Part shown: positions 35,008 to 44,405 of the stretch, piece after piece
How positions within the stretch are numbered: position 1 is the first letter of the stretch
Layout: the number at the start of each line of letters is the position of its first letter
Assembly: GCA_035504415.1 (NCBI GenBank)
Contig: DATJRY010000006.1
Location: 97,110-161,109, forward strand
Length of the DNA stretch: 64,000 nucleotides
Origin: Candidatus Sulfotelmatobacter sp.
GTDB taxonomy: Bacteria; Vulcanimicrobiota; Vulcanimicrobiia; Vulcanimicrobiales; Vulcanimicrobiaceae
Direction of reading: 5' to 3'
The notes under the pieces: model-generated
What the model was told of the DNA's origin: nothing
Databases searched by the model: none
The model's input: only the letters and a program-made list of their open reading frames with translations
Translations under genes and position numbers: made by a program

Positions 35008-35622
35008 ATGCGCTTTCCGTTTCTCGTAGCAGCCGCCGCGGTGGCGGTCTCGCTCGTACCGCTGGCCGGCTTCGCCCAAGATCAGCCGCCCTCGTACGCG
35101 CAGCCGGCCGCGCCCAGCTATGCCACCCAGGACGAGCAGATCCACGGCCGGATCATCGCGTTCGACGGCCAGTACTCGCTCCAGGTCCGCGACGACCGCG
35201 GCTTCGTCGACAACGTCCAGCTCCATCAGGGGACGATCATCAACCCCACCGGCCTGACGCTGGCGCCGGGGATGGTGGTCGCGATCAGCGGCTACAACGC
35301 GGGCCCCTTCTTCGCGGCCAACGAGATCGACACGCCGTACACCTCGTACGGCGGCGATTGGTACTATCTCGGTCACCCGTGGTGGTACTACGGCCCGACC
35401 TTCTCGCTCGGATTCTTCTTCGGCGGCGGCACGACGTGGTGGCACGGCGGCGCGTGGCGCGGCGCCTACGGCGGCCCCCGCGGCTACTACGGCGGCGCGT
35501 GGCGTGGCCGCACCTACGTCGCGCCGCCAAGCCGCGGCGGTTACGTGCCGCACGGCACGCTGCGCGCGCCGGCCGGTCACGAGTACCACGAAACGCCGCA
35601 TTCGGACGGCCATCACCACTGA
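35008..35622 (+). CDS. Exported Gly/Tyr/Trp-rich protein of unknown function
   Basis: ATG 35008 follows GAGG and gives 204 residues with a Sec signal (AVAVSLVPLAGFAQ). An OB-like segment follows (IHGRIIAFDGQYSLQVRDD; GMVVAISGYNAG). The second half is rich in Gly, Tyr, Trp and Arg (WYYLGHPWWYYGPTFSLGFF) and ends His-rich (HSDGHHH). Such sequences suggest a secreted or envelope-associated polypeptide. No family recognised. The C-terminal codons overlap the predicted start of the Nudix gene. Confidence 0.6.
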   Translation: MRFPFLVAAAAVAVSLVPLAGFAQDQPPSYAQPAAPSYATQDEQIHGRIIAFDGQYSLQVRDDRGFVDNVQLHQGTIINPTGLTLAPGMVVAISGYNAGPFFAANEIDTPYTSYGGDWYYLGHPWWYYGPTFSLGFFFGGGTTWWHGGAWRGAYGGPRGYYGGAWRGRTYVAPPSRGGYVPHGTLRAPAGHEYHETPHSDGHHH

Positions 35623-36166
35623 TCGCGAGGGGCTCCTCGCCGAGCTGCGCGCGTACCTGCCCGTCGATCCGCGCGAAGCGGCGATGCGCGATCGTCTGGT
35701 CGCCTTCGTCGCCTCGCACGGCGACGCCGCGTTCGCCCGCAGCCTGCTGGTCGGTCACGTGACCGCGTCGGCGTGGATCGTCGATCCGCGCCGCACGCGC
35801 ACGCTGCTCACCCATCACCGCAAGCTCGGCAAGTGGCTGCAGCTGGGCGGCCACGTCGACGGCGAGAGCGATCTGCGCCGCGCCGCCCGGCGTGAAGCGA
35901 CCGAAGAATCGGGGCTCGCGGACCTGCGTTTCGCGCTCGCGGGCATCTACGACGTCGACGTGCACGCGATCCCCGCGCGCGGCGCGGAGCCCGCGCACGA
36001 GCACTTCGATGTCCGCTTCGCCTTCGAGGCCGATCCGGCCGCGCCGCTGATCGTCAGCGCCGAGTCGAAAGACCTCGCTTGGGTCCCGCTCGACGCGTTG
36101 GCGCGCTACGGCGTTGACGAGTCGGTGCTGCGGCTGGCCCGCAAGACCGCGACGCTACCCGCCTAG
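35612..36166 (+). CDS. Nudix hydrolase, apparently with an ATC start
   Basis: The Nudix box is readable as GGHVDGESDLRRAARREATEE plus SG, preceded by the common LTHHRKLGKWLQL. These enzymes hydrolyse nucleoside-diphosphate-X compounds. The N-terminus of this subfamily aligns from TTDREGLLAELRAY, and the codon just before it is ATC at 35612. The only conventional in-frame start that keeps this region is a GTG at 35504, inside the previous gene and adding unrelated sequence. The next ATG (35684) would cut into the domain. Family firm; start unresolved. The stop overlaps the convergent S41 gene by 12 bases. Confidence 0.75.
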   Translation: MTTDREGLLAELRAYLPVDPREAAMRDRLVAFVASHGDAAFARSLLVGHVTASAWIVDPRRTRTLLTHHRKLGKWLQLGGHVDGESDLRRAARREATEESGLADLRFALAGIYDVDVHAIPARGAEPAHEHFDVRFAFEADPAAPLIVSAESKDLAWVPLDALARYGVDESVLRLARKTATLPA

Positions 36167-37462
36167 CAGCGCGATGGCGCGGTCCAACTGCGGATCGCCG
36201 CCCGGCAGCGCCAGCCGCGCGTCGGCGGGCTCGGTGACGACGACGTCCGGCGTGATGCCGACGCCTTCGATGTCGCGGCCGGACGGGGTGCGATAGCGCG
36301 CCGTCGTCAGCTTGATGGCGCCGCCGTCGGGCAACGGAAACGTCTCCTGCACCAGACCCTTGCCGAAGGTCGTCGTTCCGATCAGCGTGCCGGCGTGCGC
36401 GTCCTGGATCGCGCCGGCGAGGATCTCGGCCGCCGAGGCGGTGTCGCCGTCGACCAGCACCGCCAGCGGCGCTCCCAGCGGCGGGTCGTCGGGCGCGCGG
36501 AACGTCTGCGCCGGCGCACCGCGCTCTTGGGTCGTCACCACCACGCCGTGCACGAAGCGGCCGGCGATCGCGACCGCGGCGTCGCGATAGCCGCCGCCGT
36601 CACCGCGCAGGTCGAGCACGTACGCGCGTGCGCCGTGCAGCGCGGTCAGGACCGCGCTCAGCTGTTGCGGCGACTGCGCGCCGAACGAGCGCAGCCGCAC
36701 GTACCCGATCCCGTCGGGCAGGCGGCGGCCGGTCACGTCCGGCGCGACGATCGCGCGGCGCGTCAGCGTCAGCGAAAGCGGCGGAGCGCCGGCGCGTGCG
36801 ACGCCCAGCTGCACGCGCGTGCCGGCCGGCCCGCGCAGCGCGAGGGCGACGGCCCCGGGCGTGCCGGCCGGCGGCGGGGCACCGTCGATGCTGGTCAGCA
36901 CGTCGCCGGGCCGCACGCCGGCCTGCGCCGCCGGCGAGCCGGGGAACACGTCGACGACGCGCACGGCATGCGTGTCGGGGTCGACGTCGAGCTCGGCGCC
37001 GATCCCGCCCGACGGGCGCCCGTCGAGGAAGCCCACGAATTGTTTGTACGCGCGGGGCGGAAAGATGACGCTATAGGGATCGTGCAACGCGCCCAGCTCG
37101 CCGGCGATGGTGTTGCGTACCAGGTCGGCGGTGACGACGCGCGGCGCGTAGCGCACCAGCGTCAGCGCGACGTCGCGATCGATCGCGTTCTCGGCCTCGT
37201 ACTTGTCGGCGTGCGCGGGTGCCAGCGGGACGCGCGGGTCGGTGACGCCGCGTCCGCGCAGGTAGGCGACGATGCCGGTGCGCGCGCCGCCCAGCAGCAC
37301 GACCGGATCGACCGGCCGGTAGTACCGTGCGATCACGGTCGTATAACCGATCTCGAGCGCGATGACGTCGAGCGCGGAGAGCGAGGGCGGCGACGCCGCG
37401 GAGGCGGAGCGGCCGAGCGTCAGCAGCGCGGCGGCGAGCAGGAGAGAGAGCGGACGACGCAC
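36155..37462 (-). CDS. S41 family C-terminal processing peptidase
   Basis: A 435-residue exported serine protease with signal LLLAAALLTLGRSASA. A PDZ domain lies around residues 150-220 (VFPGSPAAQAGVRPGDVLTS) and the S41 catalytic core after it. The Ser/Lys dyad is visible: Ser343 in DGDTASAAEILAGA and Lys368 in TFGKGLVQ, 25 residues apart as usual. Members trim C-termini of periplasmic or envelope proteins. It is divergent from the DUF3175 gene, with 32 bases between the starts. Confidence 0.9.
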   Translation of the reverse strand: MRRPLSLLLAAALLTLGRSASAASPPSLSALDVIALEIGYTTVIARYYRPVDPVVLLGGARTGIVAYLRGRGVTDPRVPLAPAHADKYEAENAIDRDVALTLVRYAPRVVTADLVRNTIAGELGALHDPYSVIFPPRAYKQFVGFLDGRPSGGIGAELDVDPDTHAVRVVDVFPGSPAAQAGVRPGDVLTSIDGAPPPAGTPGAVALALRGPAGTRVQLGVARAGAPPLSLTLTRRAIVAPDVTGRRLPDGIGYVRLRSFGAQSPQQLSAVLTALHGARAYVLDLRGDGGGYRDAAVAIAGRFVHGVVVTTQERGAPAQTFRAPDDPPLGAPLAVLVDGDTASAAEILAGAIQDAHAGTLIGTTTFGKGLVQETFPLPDGGAIKLTTARYRTPSGRDIEGVGITPDVVVTEPADARLALPGGDPQLDRAIALLGG

Positions 37463-37494
37463 CCGCCACTCTTCCGCGTGGGTACGATCGCTTC

Positions 37495-37785
37495 ATGGCA
37501 GCGAAACGGTGGTCGCAGTACGTGACCGAGACGAGCGACGCGCTCGACATCGAGACCGGCACCTTCGCCAAGGACGATCCGAAAGCGATCGCGCGGGAGC
37601 TCAAACGCGACGCCGAACGCTCGCACCGGCGCAAGTCTTCGCCCTACCGGTCGGCGATGTCGATGTTGACGTTCTTCATCAACCGAGCGGGCGCGAAGCT
37701 GCCGGCGCGCCGGAAACGGATCCTCGAACAAGCGAAGGACGAGCTGCGCGCCGAGTTCGGCCGGCCGACGAAGTCGACGCGCTGA
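37495..37785 (+). CDS. DUF3175 family protein
   Basis: A 96-residue basic protein matching the DUF3175 pattern that I recall: RWSQYVTETSDALDIETGTF, DDPKAIARELKRDAERS, SPYRSAMSMLTFFINRAG and LEQAKDELRAEFG. The function of the family is unknown. High Lys/Arg content and lack of signal peptide suggest a cytosolic nucleic-acid-associated protein. Its 3' end overlaps the convergent GT87-like gene by 107 bases. Confidence 0.82.
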   Translation: MAAKRWSQYVTETSDALDIETGTFAKDDPKAIARELKRDAERSHRRKSSPYRSAMSMLTFFINRAGAKLPARRKRILEQAKDELRAEFGRPTKSTR

Positions 37786-39169
37786 ACGCGGCTCCGACCA
37801 GCAGCAGCAGGCCGGCCCACGTCGGGATCTTGACGAGCACGTACCACGGGTCGGTGACTGGCACCGCGCGGTGTCCGTCGAGCCACGGCTGCGTCCCGGG
37901 CGCGTCGTCGGGTTGCCGCGTCACGAGCATCGGCGCCGGTGCGGCCGGGGGACGGTTCTGAACCGGCAGCAGGGCCAGCCAACACAACGCGACCGCCGCG
38001 ACCGTCGCGCGCCACGACGTCGTCAACGCCCAGGTCAGGACGGCGATCGTCGTCAGCGTCGGCGGCAGCAACTGCTTCACCAGCGCGACGTCGTACCACG
38101 GCACCGCGAGCAAGATCACGCTCAGGCCGGCCGCGACGCGCTCGCGCGGCGTGCGGGCCAGCCCGACCAGCAGCAACGCACCGGGGATCGCGGCCGCGAT
38201 GTGCGTGAGGTGGACGTACGTACCGCCCAACACGACGCACGAAGCGGGGATCAGCGCCAGCGCGGAGCGCTCGCGCGGCGCGAGGCGAACGGCCAAGACG
38301 AGCCCGACGCCGAGCATGAGGATCGTCGAGAGCGAGCCCAGGGCGATCGCGACCGACGTCGGCGCGCCGAACCAGCGCGCCAAGAAAGTCACGCTGAATT
38401 GCTGCAGGCCGCCCGCTTCGCCGCGCGCTTGTTGCGGAATGTTGCGCAGCACGTAGTCGAGCTCCGCCGGAACGCCGATCGCCCAGAGCGCGATCGCGAT
38501 CAGGCCGGCCACGGCGGCGAGGTACGGGAGGCGAGCGCGCGGCACGAACGCCAGCGTCGCGAGGCCGACGGCCACGCCGATGTGCGGCTCGATCAGCGCC
38601 GCGGCCGCGAACACGCCGGCCCAGCGGTCGGCGCGCAGATGCAGTGCCGCGCCGGTCGCGACCACGGCGAGCACTTCGTAGGCGCCGATTTGACCGAGCG
38701 TCAGGGACTGGAACGCGACGGCGAACGTCAATCCGGCCGCGGCGAGCGCGAGCGGAACGCGCAGCACGCGCACCAGCAGCACGATCGCGGCGACGAGCGC
38801 GGCCAGGGAAAGGAGAGCGTGGACGACGATCGCGACCGGGAACGGCAGTCGCGCCAGCAAGCTGAACGCGACCGTGTCCCAGCCCGGCAGCACGAACGGC
38901 AACACCATGTTCGGCGAGTCGCGGACGACGTGCATCCCCAGTCCGTGCTGGCAGCTCAGATCCGGCTGGACGTGGTACGGGTCGGCACCGCTGGCGAGCG
39001 CGTGACCCGCGCACCACGTCCCCCGCAAATCGTCGAATTGGGTGAGCGGATGCGCGAACGGGGTGTGCGCGAGCTCGACGGCCGTGACCAGCAGACCGAG
39101 CCCCAGCAGTGCCGCCAAGAGCACCCGCTCGCTGGGCTGGAAGTGTCTCATTCCAGACAAAGAAGCCAT
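37679..39169 (-). CDS. GT87-like (DUF2029) integral membrane glycosyltransferase
   Basis: About 496 residues with roughly ten membrane helices. The N-terminal loop has FDDLRGTWCAGHALASGADP and DPYHVQPD, typical of polyprenyl-phosphate-mannose-dependent GT-C/GT87 enzymes, where an Asp in the first loop is catalytic. The tail after LLLLVGAAF is low-complexity and is read across the antisense DUF3175 gene, so the real end may be functionally irrelevant. Start uncertain (TTG 39184, ATG 39169 or ATG 39151). It follows Sua5 on the same strand. Confidence 0.72.
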   Translation of the reverse strand: MASLSGMRHFQPSERVLLAALLGLGLLVTAVELAHTPFAHPLTQFDDLRGTWCAGHALASGADPYHVQPDLSCQHGLGMHVVRDSPNMVLPFVLPGWDTVAFSLLARLPFPVAIVVHALLSLAALVAAIVLLVRVLRVPLALAAAGLTFAVAFQSLTLGQIGAYEVLAVVATGAALHLRADRWAGVFAAAALIEPHIGVAVGLATLAFVPRARLPYLAAVAGLIAIALWAIGVPAELDYVLRNIPQQARGEAGGLQQFSVTFLARWFGAPTSVAIALGSLSTILMLGVGLVLAVRLAPRERSALALIPASCVVLGGTYVHLTHIAAAIPGALLLVGLARTPRERVAAGLSVILLAVPWYDVALVKQLLPPTLTTIAVLTWALTTSWRATVAAVALCWLALLPVQNRPPAAPAPMLVTRQPDDAPGTQPWLDGHRAVPVTDPWYVLVKIPTWAGLLLLVGAAFSASTSSAGRTRRAARPSLVRGSVSGAPAASRPLG

Positions 39170-39220
39170 AAGAATCTGAATCAAATCTTACAGATTCGTT
39201 GGGATGCTCCTCGCTTTCGG

Positions 39221-40138
39221 TCAGCGCGGGGCGGCCGCGCGCACCAGCCGATCGCGCACGGCGGCGTTTTCCTCGACGTCGGGCGGAAGCGTCGCGACGA
39301 TGGTGTCGTAGCCGTCCACGTCGAGCGCGCGCAGGGTCGCGTAGAGCGTGCGGGCCGCCGCCGCCGCGTCGCCGGGAAGCTCGAGTACGGCGACGCGCTC
39401 GCCTGCGGCGGCGCGCGCCGCCGCTTCCGCCACGCGCGCGTCCGGCGCGACCAGCACGAGTCGAGCGCGCGGGGCGTAGTGGGAGGGCAAGTTTCCCGGC
39501 GTGCGCACCGAGCCGCCCACGCGAGTGACGACGGGCCTGCCGAGCGCGCTTCCCAGCTGCGTGGGCGTGATCGCGCCCGCGCGCAGCACGGCCGGTACGT
39601 CCGCCGTGAGGTCGACGATGGTCGACTCGACGCCGACCGCGGCCGAGCCGCCGTCGACGATCAGATCGACCGCGTCGCCCAGGTCGGCGCGCACGTGCGC
39701 GGCGGTGGTGGGCGAGACGTGACCGAAGCGGTTGGCGGACGGCGCGCCGACCGCGCCGCCGAAGCGCTGCAGGATCGCGCGCGTGACCGGATGCGCGGGG
39801 ATGCGCACCGCGACCGTCTCCTGGCCGCCGGTGACGGTCAGCGGCGTGCGCGGTCCGCGCCGTACGACGGCCGTCAACGGTCCCGGCCAGAAGCGCGCCG
39901 CGAGCGCGCGCAGCGCCGGCGTCGTCTCGGCCACGTACCCGTCGAGCGCCGCCAGATCGTGCGCGTGGACGATCAGCGGATGGTCGGCCGGCCGCCCCTT
40001 GACGGCATAGACGCGGGCGATCGCCGCGGGGTTCGCGACGTCGGCGGCCAGACCGTAGACCGTCTCGGTCGGGAGCGCGACGACGCCGCCGGCGCGCAGC
40101 ACCGCCACCGCGCGCTCGACGACGGCGCCGTCGATCAT
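39221..40138 (-). CDS. sua5: L-threonylcarbamoyladenylate synthase (Sua5/YrdC/YwlC)
   Basis: A 305-residue Sua5-type protein, that is YrdC domain plus C-terminal Sua5 domain. It makes threonylcarbamoyl-AMP from Thr, bicarbonate and ATP, the first step of the universal t6A37 tRNA modification. Signatures are VVALPTETVYGLAADV, VYAVKGRPADHPL, GAPSANRFGHVSPT, STIVDLT and the linker PGNLPSHYAPRA. The ATG follows the serS stop by 4 bases, so serS and sua5 are probably one transcript, both acting on translation fidelity. Confidence 0.93.
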   Translation of the reverse strand: MIDGAVVERAVAVLRAGGVVALPTETVYGLAADVANPAAIARVYAVKGRPADHPLIVHAHDLAALDGYVAETTPALRALAARFWPGPLTAVVRRGPRTPLTVTGGQETVAVRIPAHPVTRAILQRFGGAVGAPSANRFGHVSPTTAAHVRADLGDAVDLIVDGGSAAVGVESTIVDLTADVPAVLRAGAITPTQLGSALGRPVVTRVGGSVRTPGNLPSHYAPRARLVLVAPDARVAEAAARAAAGERVAVLELPGDAAAAARTLYATLRALDVDGYDTIVATLPPDVEENAAVRDRLVRAAAPR

Positions 40139-40142
40139 CGCG

Positions 40143-41438
40143 TCAGCGCGCCCTGCCGTCGGGTTCGATCGAAGCGAAGCCCGCGAACGGTTGCAGTACC
40201 GGCGGAATCGTGATGCCGCCGTCGGCGCGCTGGTAGTTCTCGACCAGCGCCAGCAGCGTGCGCCCGACCGCAAGACCCGAGCCGTTGAGCGTGTGCACCA
40301 GCTCCGGCTTCGCGCCGGCTTCGCGGCGGAAGCGGATGTTGGTGCGCCGCGCCTGGAAATCGGTGCAGTTCGAGCACGACGAGATCTCGCGGTACGCGTC
40401 GGCGCCCGGCAGCCAGACTTCGACGTCGTACGTCTTCGCGCTGTTGAAGCCGGTGTCGCCGGCGCACAGCAGCATGACGCGGTGCGCGAGCCCGAGCTCT
40501 TCGAGCAGCCCGGCGGCGTTCGCGGCCAACGTCTCGAGGTCGTCGAACGAACGGTCGGGCGTCGTCAGCCACACCAGCTCGACCTTTTCGAATTGATGCT
40601 GCCGCACCAGGCCGCGCGTGTCGCGGCCGGCCGCGCCGGCTTCCTTGCGGAAGCACGGCGTATAGGCCGCGTAGCGTATCGGCAGCGCGGGCCCCTCGAT
40701 GATCTCGTCGCGGTGCATCGCGGTCAGCGGCACCTCCGCGGTCGGGATCAGGTAGAGCTCGCTGCCTTCGTCGCCGTCGACCGCGTACATCTGATCGGCG
40801 AACTTCGAGAGCTGGCCGGTCGACCACATCGTCTCGCGCGAGACCAGCAGCGGCGGGTTGATCTCGGTGTACTCGTTGCGCGCCGCGCGGTCGAGGAAGA
40901 ACTGCACGATCGCGCGCGAGAGCCGCGCGCCCGCGCCGCGCAGCACCGAGAAGCGCGAGCCCGACAGCTTCGCCGCGCGCTCGACGTCGAGCAGTCCGGC
41001 CGCTTCGAGCAGCTCCCAGTGCGGCTTGGGCGCGAAGTCGAACGAGGGCGGCGTGCCCCAGCTGCGCGCCACGACGTTGGCGTGCTCGTCGGAGCCGTCG
41101 GGGACCGAACCGTCGAGCAGGTTCGGAACGTCGGCCAGCTCCGCGTCGATGTGGTCTTCGAGCGCCGGCACGCTGGCGCCGGCGGCCGCGATGCGCGCGT
41201 CGAGCTCGGCGATTCGCGGCCGCAGCTCGGCGGCGGCGCCTTTCTTGTCGGCCGCTTTGGCGATCGAGGCGGTCAACGCGTTCTTTTCGGCCTTGAGCGT
41301 CTCGGCGGCGGTCAGCGCGGCGCGCCGTTCGCGGTCCAGCTCGAGCACGCGGTCGACGAACTCGGCGCCGAGTCCGCGCCGGCGCGCCGCGACGCGGACG
41401 TGATCGGGCTCGCGCCGCAGCAATTCCAAGTTCAGCAC
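40143..41438 (-). CDS. serS: Seryl-tRNA synthetase
   Basis: A class II synthetase of 431 residues from GTG 41438 (LNLELLRREPDHV is the standard SerRS start; GTG 41447 adds three residues). A long N-terminal coiled-coil arm covers about residues 30-100. The catalytic motifs are present: motif 2 as TPCFRKEAGAAGRDTRGL-type sequence with HQFEKVEL, TAEVPLT, ISSCSNCTDFQARR, and motif 3 ending NGSGLAVGRTLLALVENYQ. The enzyme must recognise the tRNA-Ser at 33828, whose discriminator base is unusual. Confidence 0.95.
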   Translation of the reverse strand: MLNLELLRREPDHVRVAARRRGLGAEFVDRVLELDRERRAALTAAETLKAEKNALTASIAKAADKKGAAAELRPRIAELDARIAAAGASVPALEDHIDAELADVPNLLDGSVPDGSDEHANVVARSWGTPPSFDFAPKPHWELLEAAGLLDVERAAKLSGSRFSVLRGAGARLSRAIVQFFLDRAARNEYTEINPPLLVSRETMWSTGQLSKFADQMYAVDGDEGSELYLIPTAEVPLTAMHRDEIIEGPALPIRYAAYTPCFRKEAGAAGRDTRGLVRQHQFEKVELVWLTTPDRSFDDLETLAANAAGLLEELGLAHRVMLLCAGDTGFNSAKTYDVEVWLPGADAYREISSCSNCTDFQARRTNIRFRREAGAKPELVHTLNGSGLAVGRTLLALVENYQRADGGITIPPVLQPFAGFASIEPDGRAR

Positions 41439-41473
41439 GGCCCGCACCGTTCGCTACGGGCCGGACACCCTCC

Positions 41474-42724
41474 GTGTCGAAGCGGGTGACGATGCGAGCG
41501 ATGCGGACCGGTGAGACGTTCGAAACCGATCGGCTGATGGAGCCCAGCGCGGCGGTGGCCGCGTACCTGGCGGCGGCGGCGCCGCACCCGCTCGGCGTCG
41601 AGCACGTCCCGCTCGAAGCGGCCTTCGCCCGCATCCTGGCCGAAGACGTGCATGCCCAGACGTTCGTCCCGGCCGACGACCGCTCGACCATGGACGGCTT
41701 CGCGGTCCGCTCCGCCGACGGGTTGGCGGCGCGCCGCATCACCGGTACGGTCCGCATGGGGCACGCCCCGCCGGGGCCGGTCCATCCCGGCGAGGCGATG
41801 CGAATTCCGACCGGCGGCGTCGTCCCGCTCGGCGCCGACACGATCGTGCCGGTCGAGGACGCGCTGGAGCGCGACGAGGAGATCATCCCGACCGAGGCGC
41901 CCCAAGCCGGGGGCTACCTGACCCGGCGCGGCGAGGACATGGCGCCCGGCGCCCTGATCCTGACCGCCGGCCGGCGGATCGGAGCGGCCGAGCTCTCGGT
42001 GCTGGCGACCGTGGGGCGGGTCGTCGTTCCGGTCTACCGCCGCCCGCGCGTGGCGATCGTCTCGACCGGGGACGAACTCGTCGATGCGAGCATACGACCC
42101 GGGACCGGGCAGGTCCGCGACTCCAACCGCTGGGCGATCGCCGGTGGCCTGGCGGCCCTCGGCTGCGACGTCCTCCACCTTCCGCGGGCGGCCGACGAGG
42201 TCGCCGCGACCGTCGCCCAGATCGTCGCCGGCCTCGAGCGCGCCGACGCCGTCGTTCTCACCGGCGGCTCGTCGGTCGGCGTGCGCGACCACGTCCCGGC
42301 CGCCATCGACCAGTTGGGCGCGCCCGGCGTCATCGTTCACGGCCTGCGGGTCAAGCCGGGCAAGCCGGCCGTGCTGGCGGCGATCGGAGCGCGTCCGGTG
42401 ATCGGGCTGCCCGGCAACCCGACCTCGGCGCTGACGATTCTCGACGCGGTGGCGGCGCCGATCTTCCGTGCCCTGACCGGCGAACGCGCCGGCGAGCGCG
42501 CCGCCATCGCCACCCGGGCGGCGGCACCGTTCCCCGGCCGCGAGGGCTGGACGTGGTACGTTCCGGCCGTCGTCGACGCCGCCGGCGCCCGTCCGCTCGT
42601 GCTGCGCTCCTCGCACACCAGCCTGCTGGCACGGGCCAGCGGCTACGTCGTGGTGGGACCGCATCCCGGCCACGTCGAGGCCGGCGCGCCGGTACGGGTC
42701 GTGCGCTTCCTGGGGGCGTCGTGA
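41474..42724 (+). CDS. moeA: Molybdopterin molybdotransferase MoeA
   Basis: About 416 residues with the MoeA fold. It inserts molybdate into molybdopterin-AMP to form molybdenum cofactor. Signatures are DDRSTMDGFAV, RIPTGGVVPLGADTIVPVED, AIVSTGDELVD, LTGGSSVGVRDH and GLPGNPTSALTI. Several in-frame GTG/ATG codons at 41474-41537 could be the start; GTG 41474 is the longest. It opens a chain of rightward genes that each overlap the next by four bases, and is divergent from serS. Confidence 0.93.
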   Translation: MSKRVTMRAMRTGETFETDRLMEPSAAVAAYLAAAAPHPLGVEHVPLEAAFARILAEDVHAQTFVPADDRSTMDGFAVRSADGLAARRITGTVRMGHAPPGPVHPGEAMRIPTGGVVPLGADTIVPVEDALERDEEIIPTEAPQAGGYLTRRGEDMAPGALILTAGRRIGAAELSVLATVGRVVVPVYRRPRVAIVSTGDELVDASIRPGTGQVRDSNRWAIAGGLAALGCDVLHLPRAADEVAATVAQIVAGLERADAVVLTGGSSVGVRDHVPAAIDQLGAPGVIVHGLRVKPGKPAVLAAIGARPVIGLPGNPTSALTILDAVAAPIFRALTGERAGERAAIATRAAAPFPGREGWTWYVPAVVDAAGARPLVLRSSHTSLLARASGYVVVGPHPGHVEAGAPVRVVRFLGAS

Positions 42725-43281
42725 AGCGCGCTCCGGCGGCGCTCGCCGCGTTCGCGATCCTTGCGCTGAGCGGCTGCAACGGCGGCGGCGGCGCCGACGA
42801 GCCGCAGCCGTTCGGGGCGCGCTCGGCGCAAACGGTCATCGAGGACGGGCTGATCCTGGCGGCGGTGAAGGCCAAGCTGACCGCCGACGAGCCCAACTCG
42901 ACGACGACGCTGGGCGTCGGGGTCGACAGCGGCGTCGTCACCTTGCGCGGCAGCGTGCTCAGCGCGGCCGAACGCGCGCGCGCGGTGGCCGATGCGCGCG
43001 GCGTGCGCGGCGTCAAGCGCGTCGTCGACGACCTGGGTGTCAACCCGCACGGGCCGCGTCCGAAGGAACAAGTGGCCGACTTCGCGCTGGCGGCGCGGGT
43101 CGAGCTGGCGATCCAGTCGGCGACCGGCTTGGTCAAGGTCGGCGTGCGCGTCGATCACGGCGTGGCCACGCTGACGGGTTCGGTCAACGACGCCAAGACG
43201 CGCGACCGGGTCGTTGCCGCCGCGCGCGGGACCGACGGCGTGCGCAACGTCGTCGACCAGCTCCGGGTCGGAGGGACGTGA
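42721..43281 (+). CDS. BON-domain lipoprotein
   Basis: GTG 42721 overlaps the moeA stop (GTGA). The 186-residue protein has a lipoprotein signal (FAILALSGCNG) and two BON domains. Each shows the glycine-centred pattern V-x-V-x-x-G-V-V-T-L-x-G-x-V (GVDSGVVTLRGSVLSAAE; VDHGVATLTGSVNDAKTRD). BON proteins (OsmY, CsgE-unrelated) are thought to bind phospholipid and stabilise the envelope. Coupling with moeA has no obvious functional logic. Confidence 0.85.
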   Translation: MKRAPAALAAFAILALSGCNGGGGADEPQPFGARSAQTVIEDGLILAAVKAKLTADEPNSTTTLGVGVDSGVVTLRGSVLSAAERARAVADARGVRGVKRVVDDLGVNPHGPRPKEQVADFALAARVELAIQSATGLVKVGVRVDHGVATLTGSVNDAKTRDRVVAAARGTDGVRNVVDQLRVGGT

Positions 43282-44405
43282 CCTCGCGCCCAGCCTTACC
43301 GCAGCCCGCCGCCCACGTGGCGGCGATTCCGCCCATGACCCCGTTCGTCGCGCCGGAAGAGCTGGCGCGGCGGGTCGGGCGGACCGAGCTGCTTCGGCTG
43401 GGCGCGAACGAGAGCGCCTTCGGGCCGTCGCCGCGGGCCATCGCGGCGATGCGCGACGCGGTTGCCCACACCTCGTGGTACGGCGACCCCGAGTCGCTCG
43501 AGTTGCGCGCGGCGCTCGCGCAGCGCCATCGCTGCACGACCGACGAGATCGTCGTCGCCAGCGGCATCGACGATCTGATGGGGCTGATCGTGCGCGCGTA
43601 TTGCGCGCCGGGTGATGCCTGCGTCGCGACGCGCGGCACCTACCCGACGCTGTTCTACCATCTCAACGGCTACGGTGCGCGCGCCGAGTTCGCCGAGCCC
43701 GACGCCGACGGCGGCTTGCAGCCGGACGCGATCGTCGCCGCGGTGCAGCGCTCGAACGCGAAGCTGGTGTACGTCGCGAACCCCGACAACCCGTCGGGCT
43801 CGTTCGTCGACCGCGCGACGCTCGCGCAGCTGCGCGAAGCGCTCCCCGACGACGTGCTGCTGTTCCTCGACGAGGCGTACGCCGATTTCGTCGAGCGCGA
43901 CGAGCTGCCGGCCGACGCGATCGATCCGCGCACGATTCGCACGCGGACGTTCTCGAAGGCATACGGCTTGGCCGGCGCACGCGTCGGCTACGCGCTCGCG
44001 TCCGTCGAGACGATCGCCGTCTTCCAGAAGCTGCGGCTGCATTTCGGCGTCAACCGCACCGGGCAGATCGGCGCGCTGGCGGCCCTCGCGGACGGGGCGT
44101 TCTTGCGCGGCGTCGTGGCCGAGGTCGAGCGCGGGCGTGCCGAGTACCACGCCCTGGCGGGCGACCTCGGGATTCGCTCGCTTCCCTCGCGGACGAACTT
44201 CGTGTGCCTGGAGATCGGGACGCGCGCGCAGGCCGAGGCGATGGTCGACACCTTGCTCGAGCTGGGCGTGTTCGTCCGCAAGCCGTGGGCGCCGCCGATC
44301 GACGGCTTCGTTCGCGTGACGGTGGGCACGCCTCCCGAGCGTACGGCCCTGGCGGAGCGTTTTGCCGAGGCGCTGGACCGCGTGCGGGAGAAGGCGGTGA
44401 GGTGA
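43278..44405 (+). CDS. hisC: Histidinol-phosphate aminotransferase-like PLP enzyme
   Basis: GTG 43278 overlaps the previous stop. The 375-residue fold-type I aminotransferase has the HisC pattern: RLGANESAFGPSPRAIAAMR, YVANPDNPSGSFVD, FLDEAYADFVE, the Schiff-base lysine in TFSKAYGLAGARVGY (Lys227) and the C-terminal FVRVTVGTPPE. HisC transfers an amino group to imidazole acetol phosphate; related enzymes act on aromatic amino acids. No other his genes are adjacent, so an aromatic aminotransferase role is possible. Confidence 0.85.
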   Translation: MTSRPALPQPAAHVAAIPPMTPFVAPEELARRVGRTELLRLGANESAFGPSPRAIAAMRDAVAHTSWYGDPESLELRAALAQRHRCTTDEIVVASGIDDLMGLIVRAYCAPGDACVATRGTYPTLFYHLNGYGARAEFAEPDADGGLQPDAIVAAVQRSNAKLVYVANPDNPSGSFVDRATLAQLREALPDDVLLFLDEAYADFVERDELPADAIDPRTIRTRTFSKAYGLAGARVGYALASVETIAVFQKLRLHFGVNRTGQIGALAALADGAFLRGVVAEVERGRAEYHALAGDLGIRSLPSRTNFVCLEIGTRAQAEAMVDTLLELGVFVRKPWAPPIDGFVRVTVGTPPERTALAERFAEALDRVREKAVR

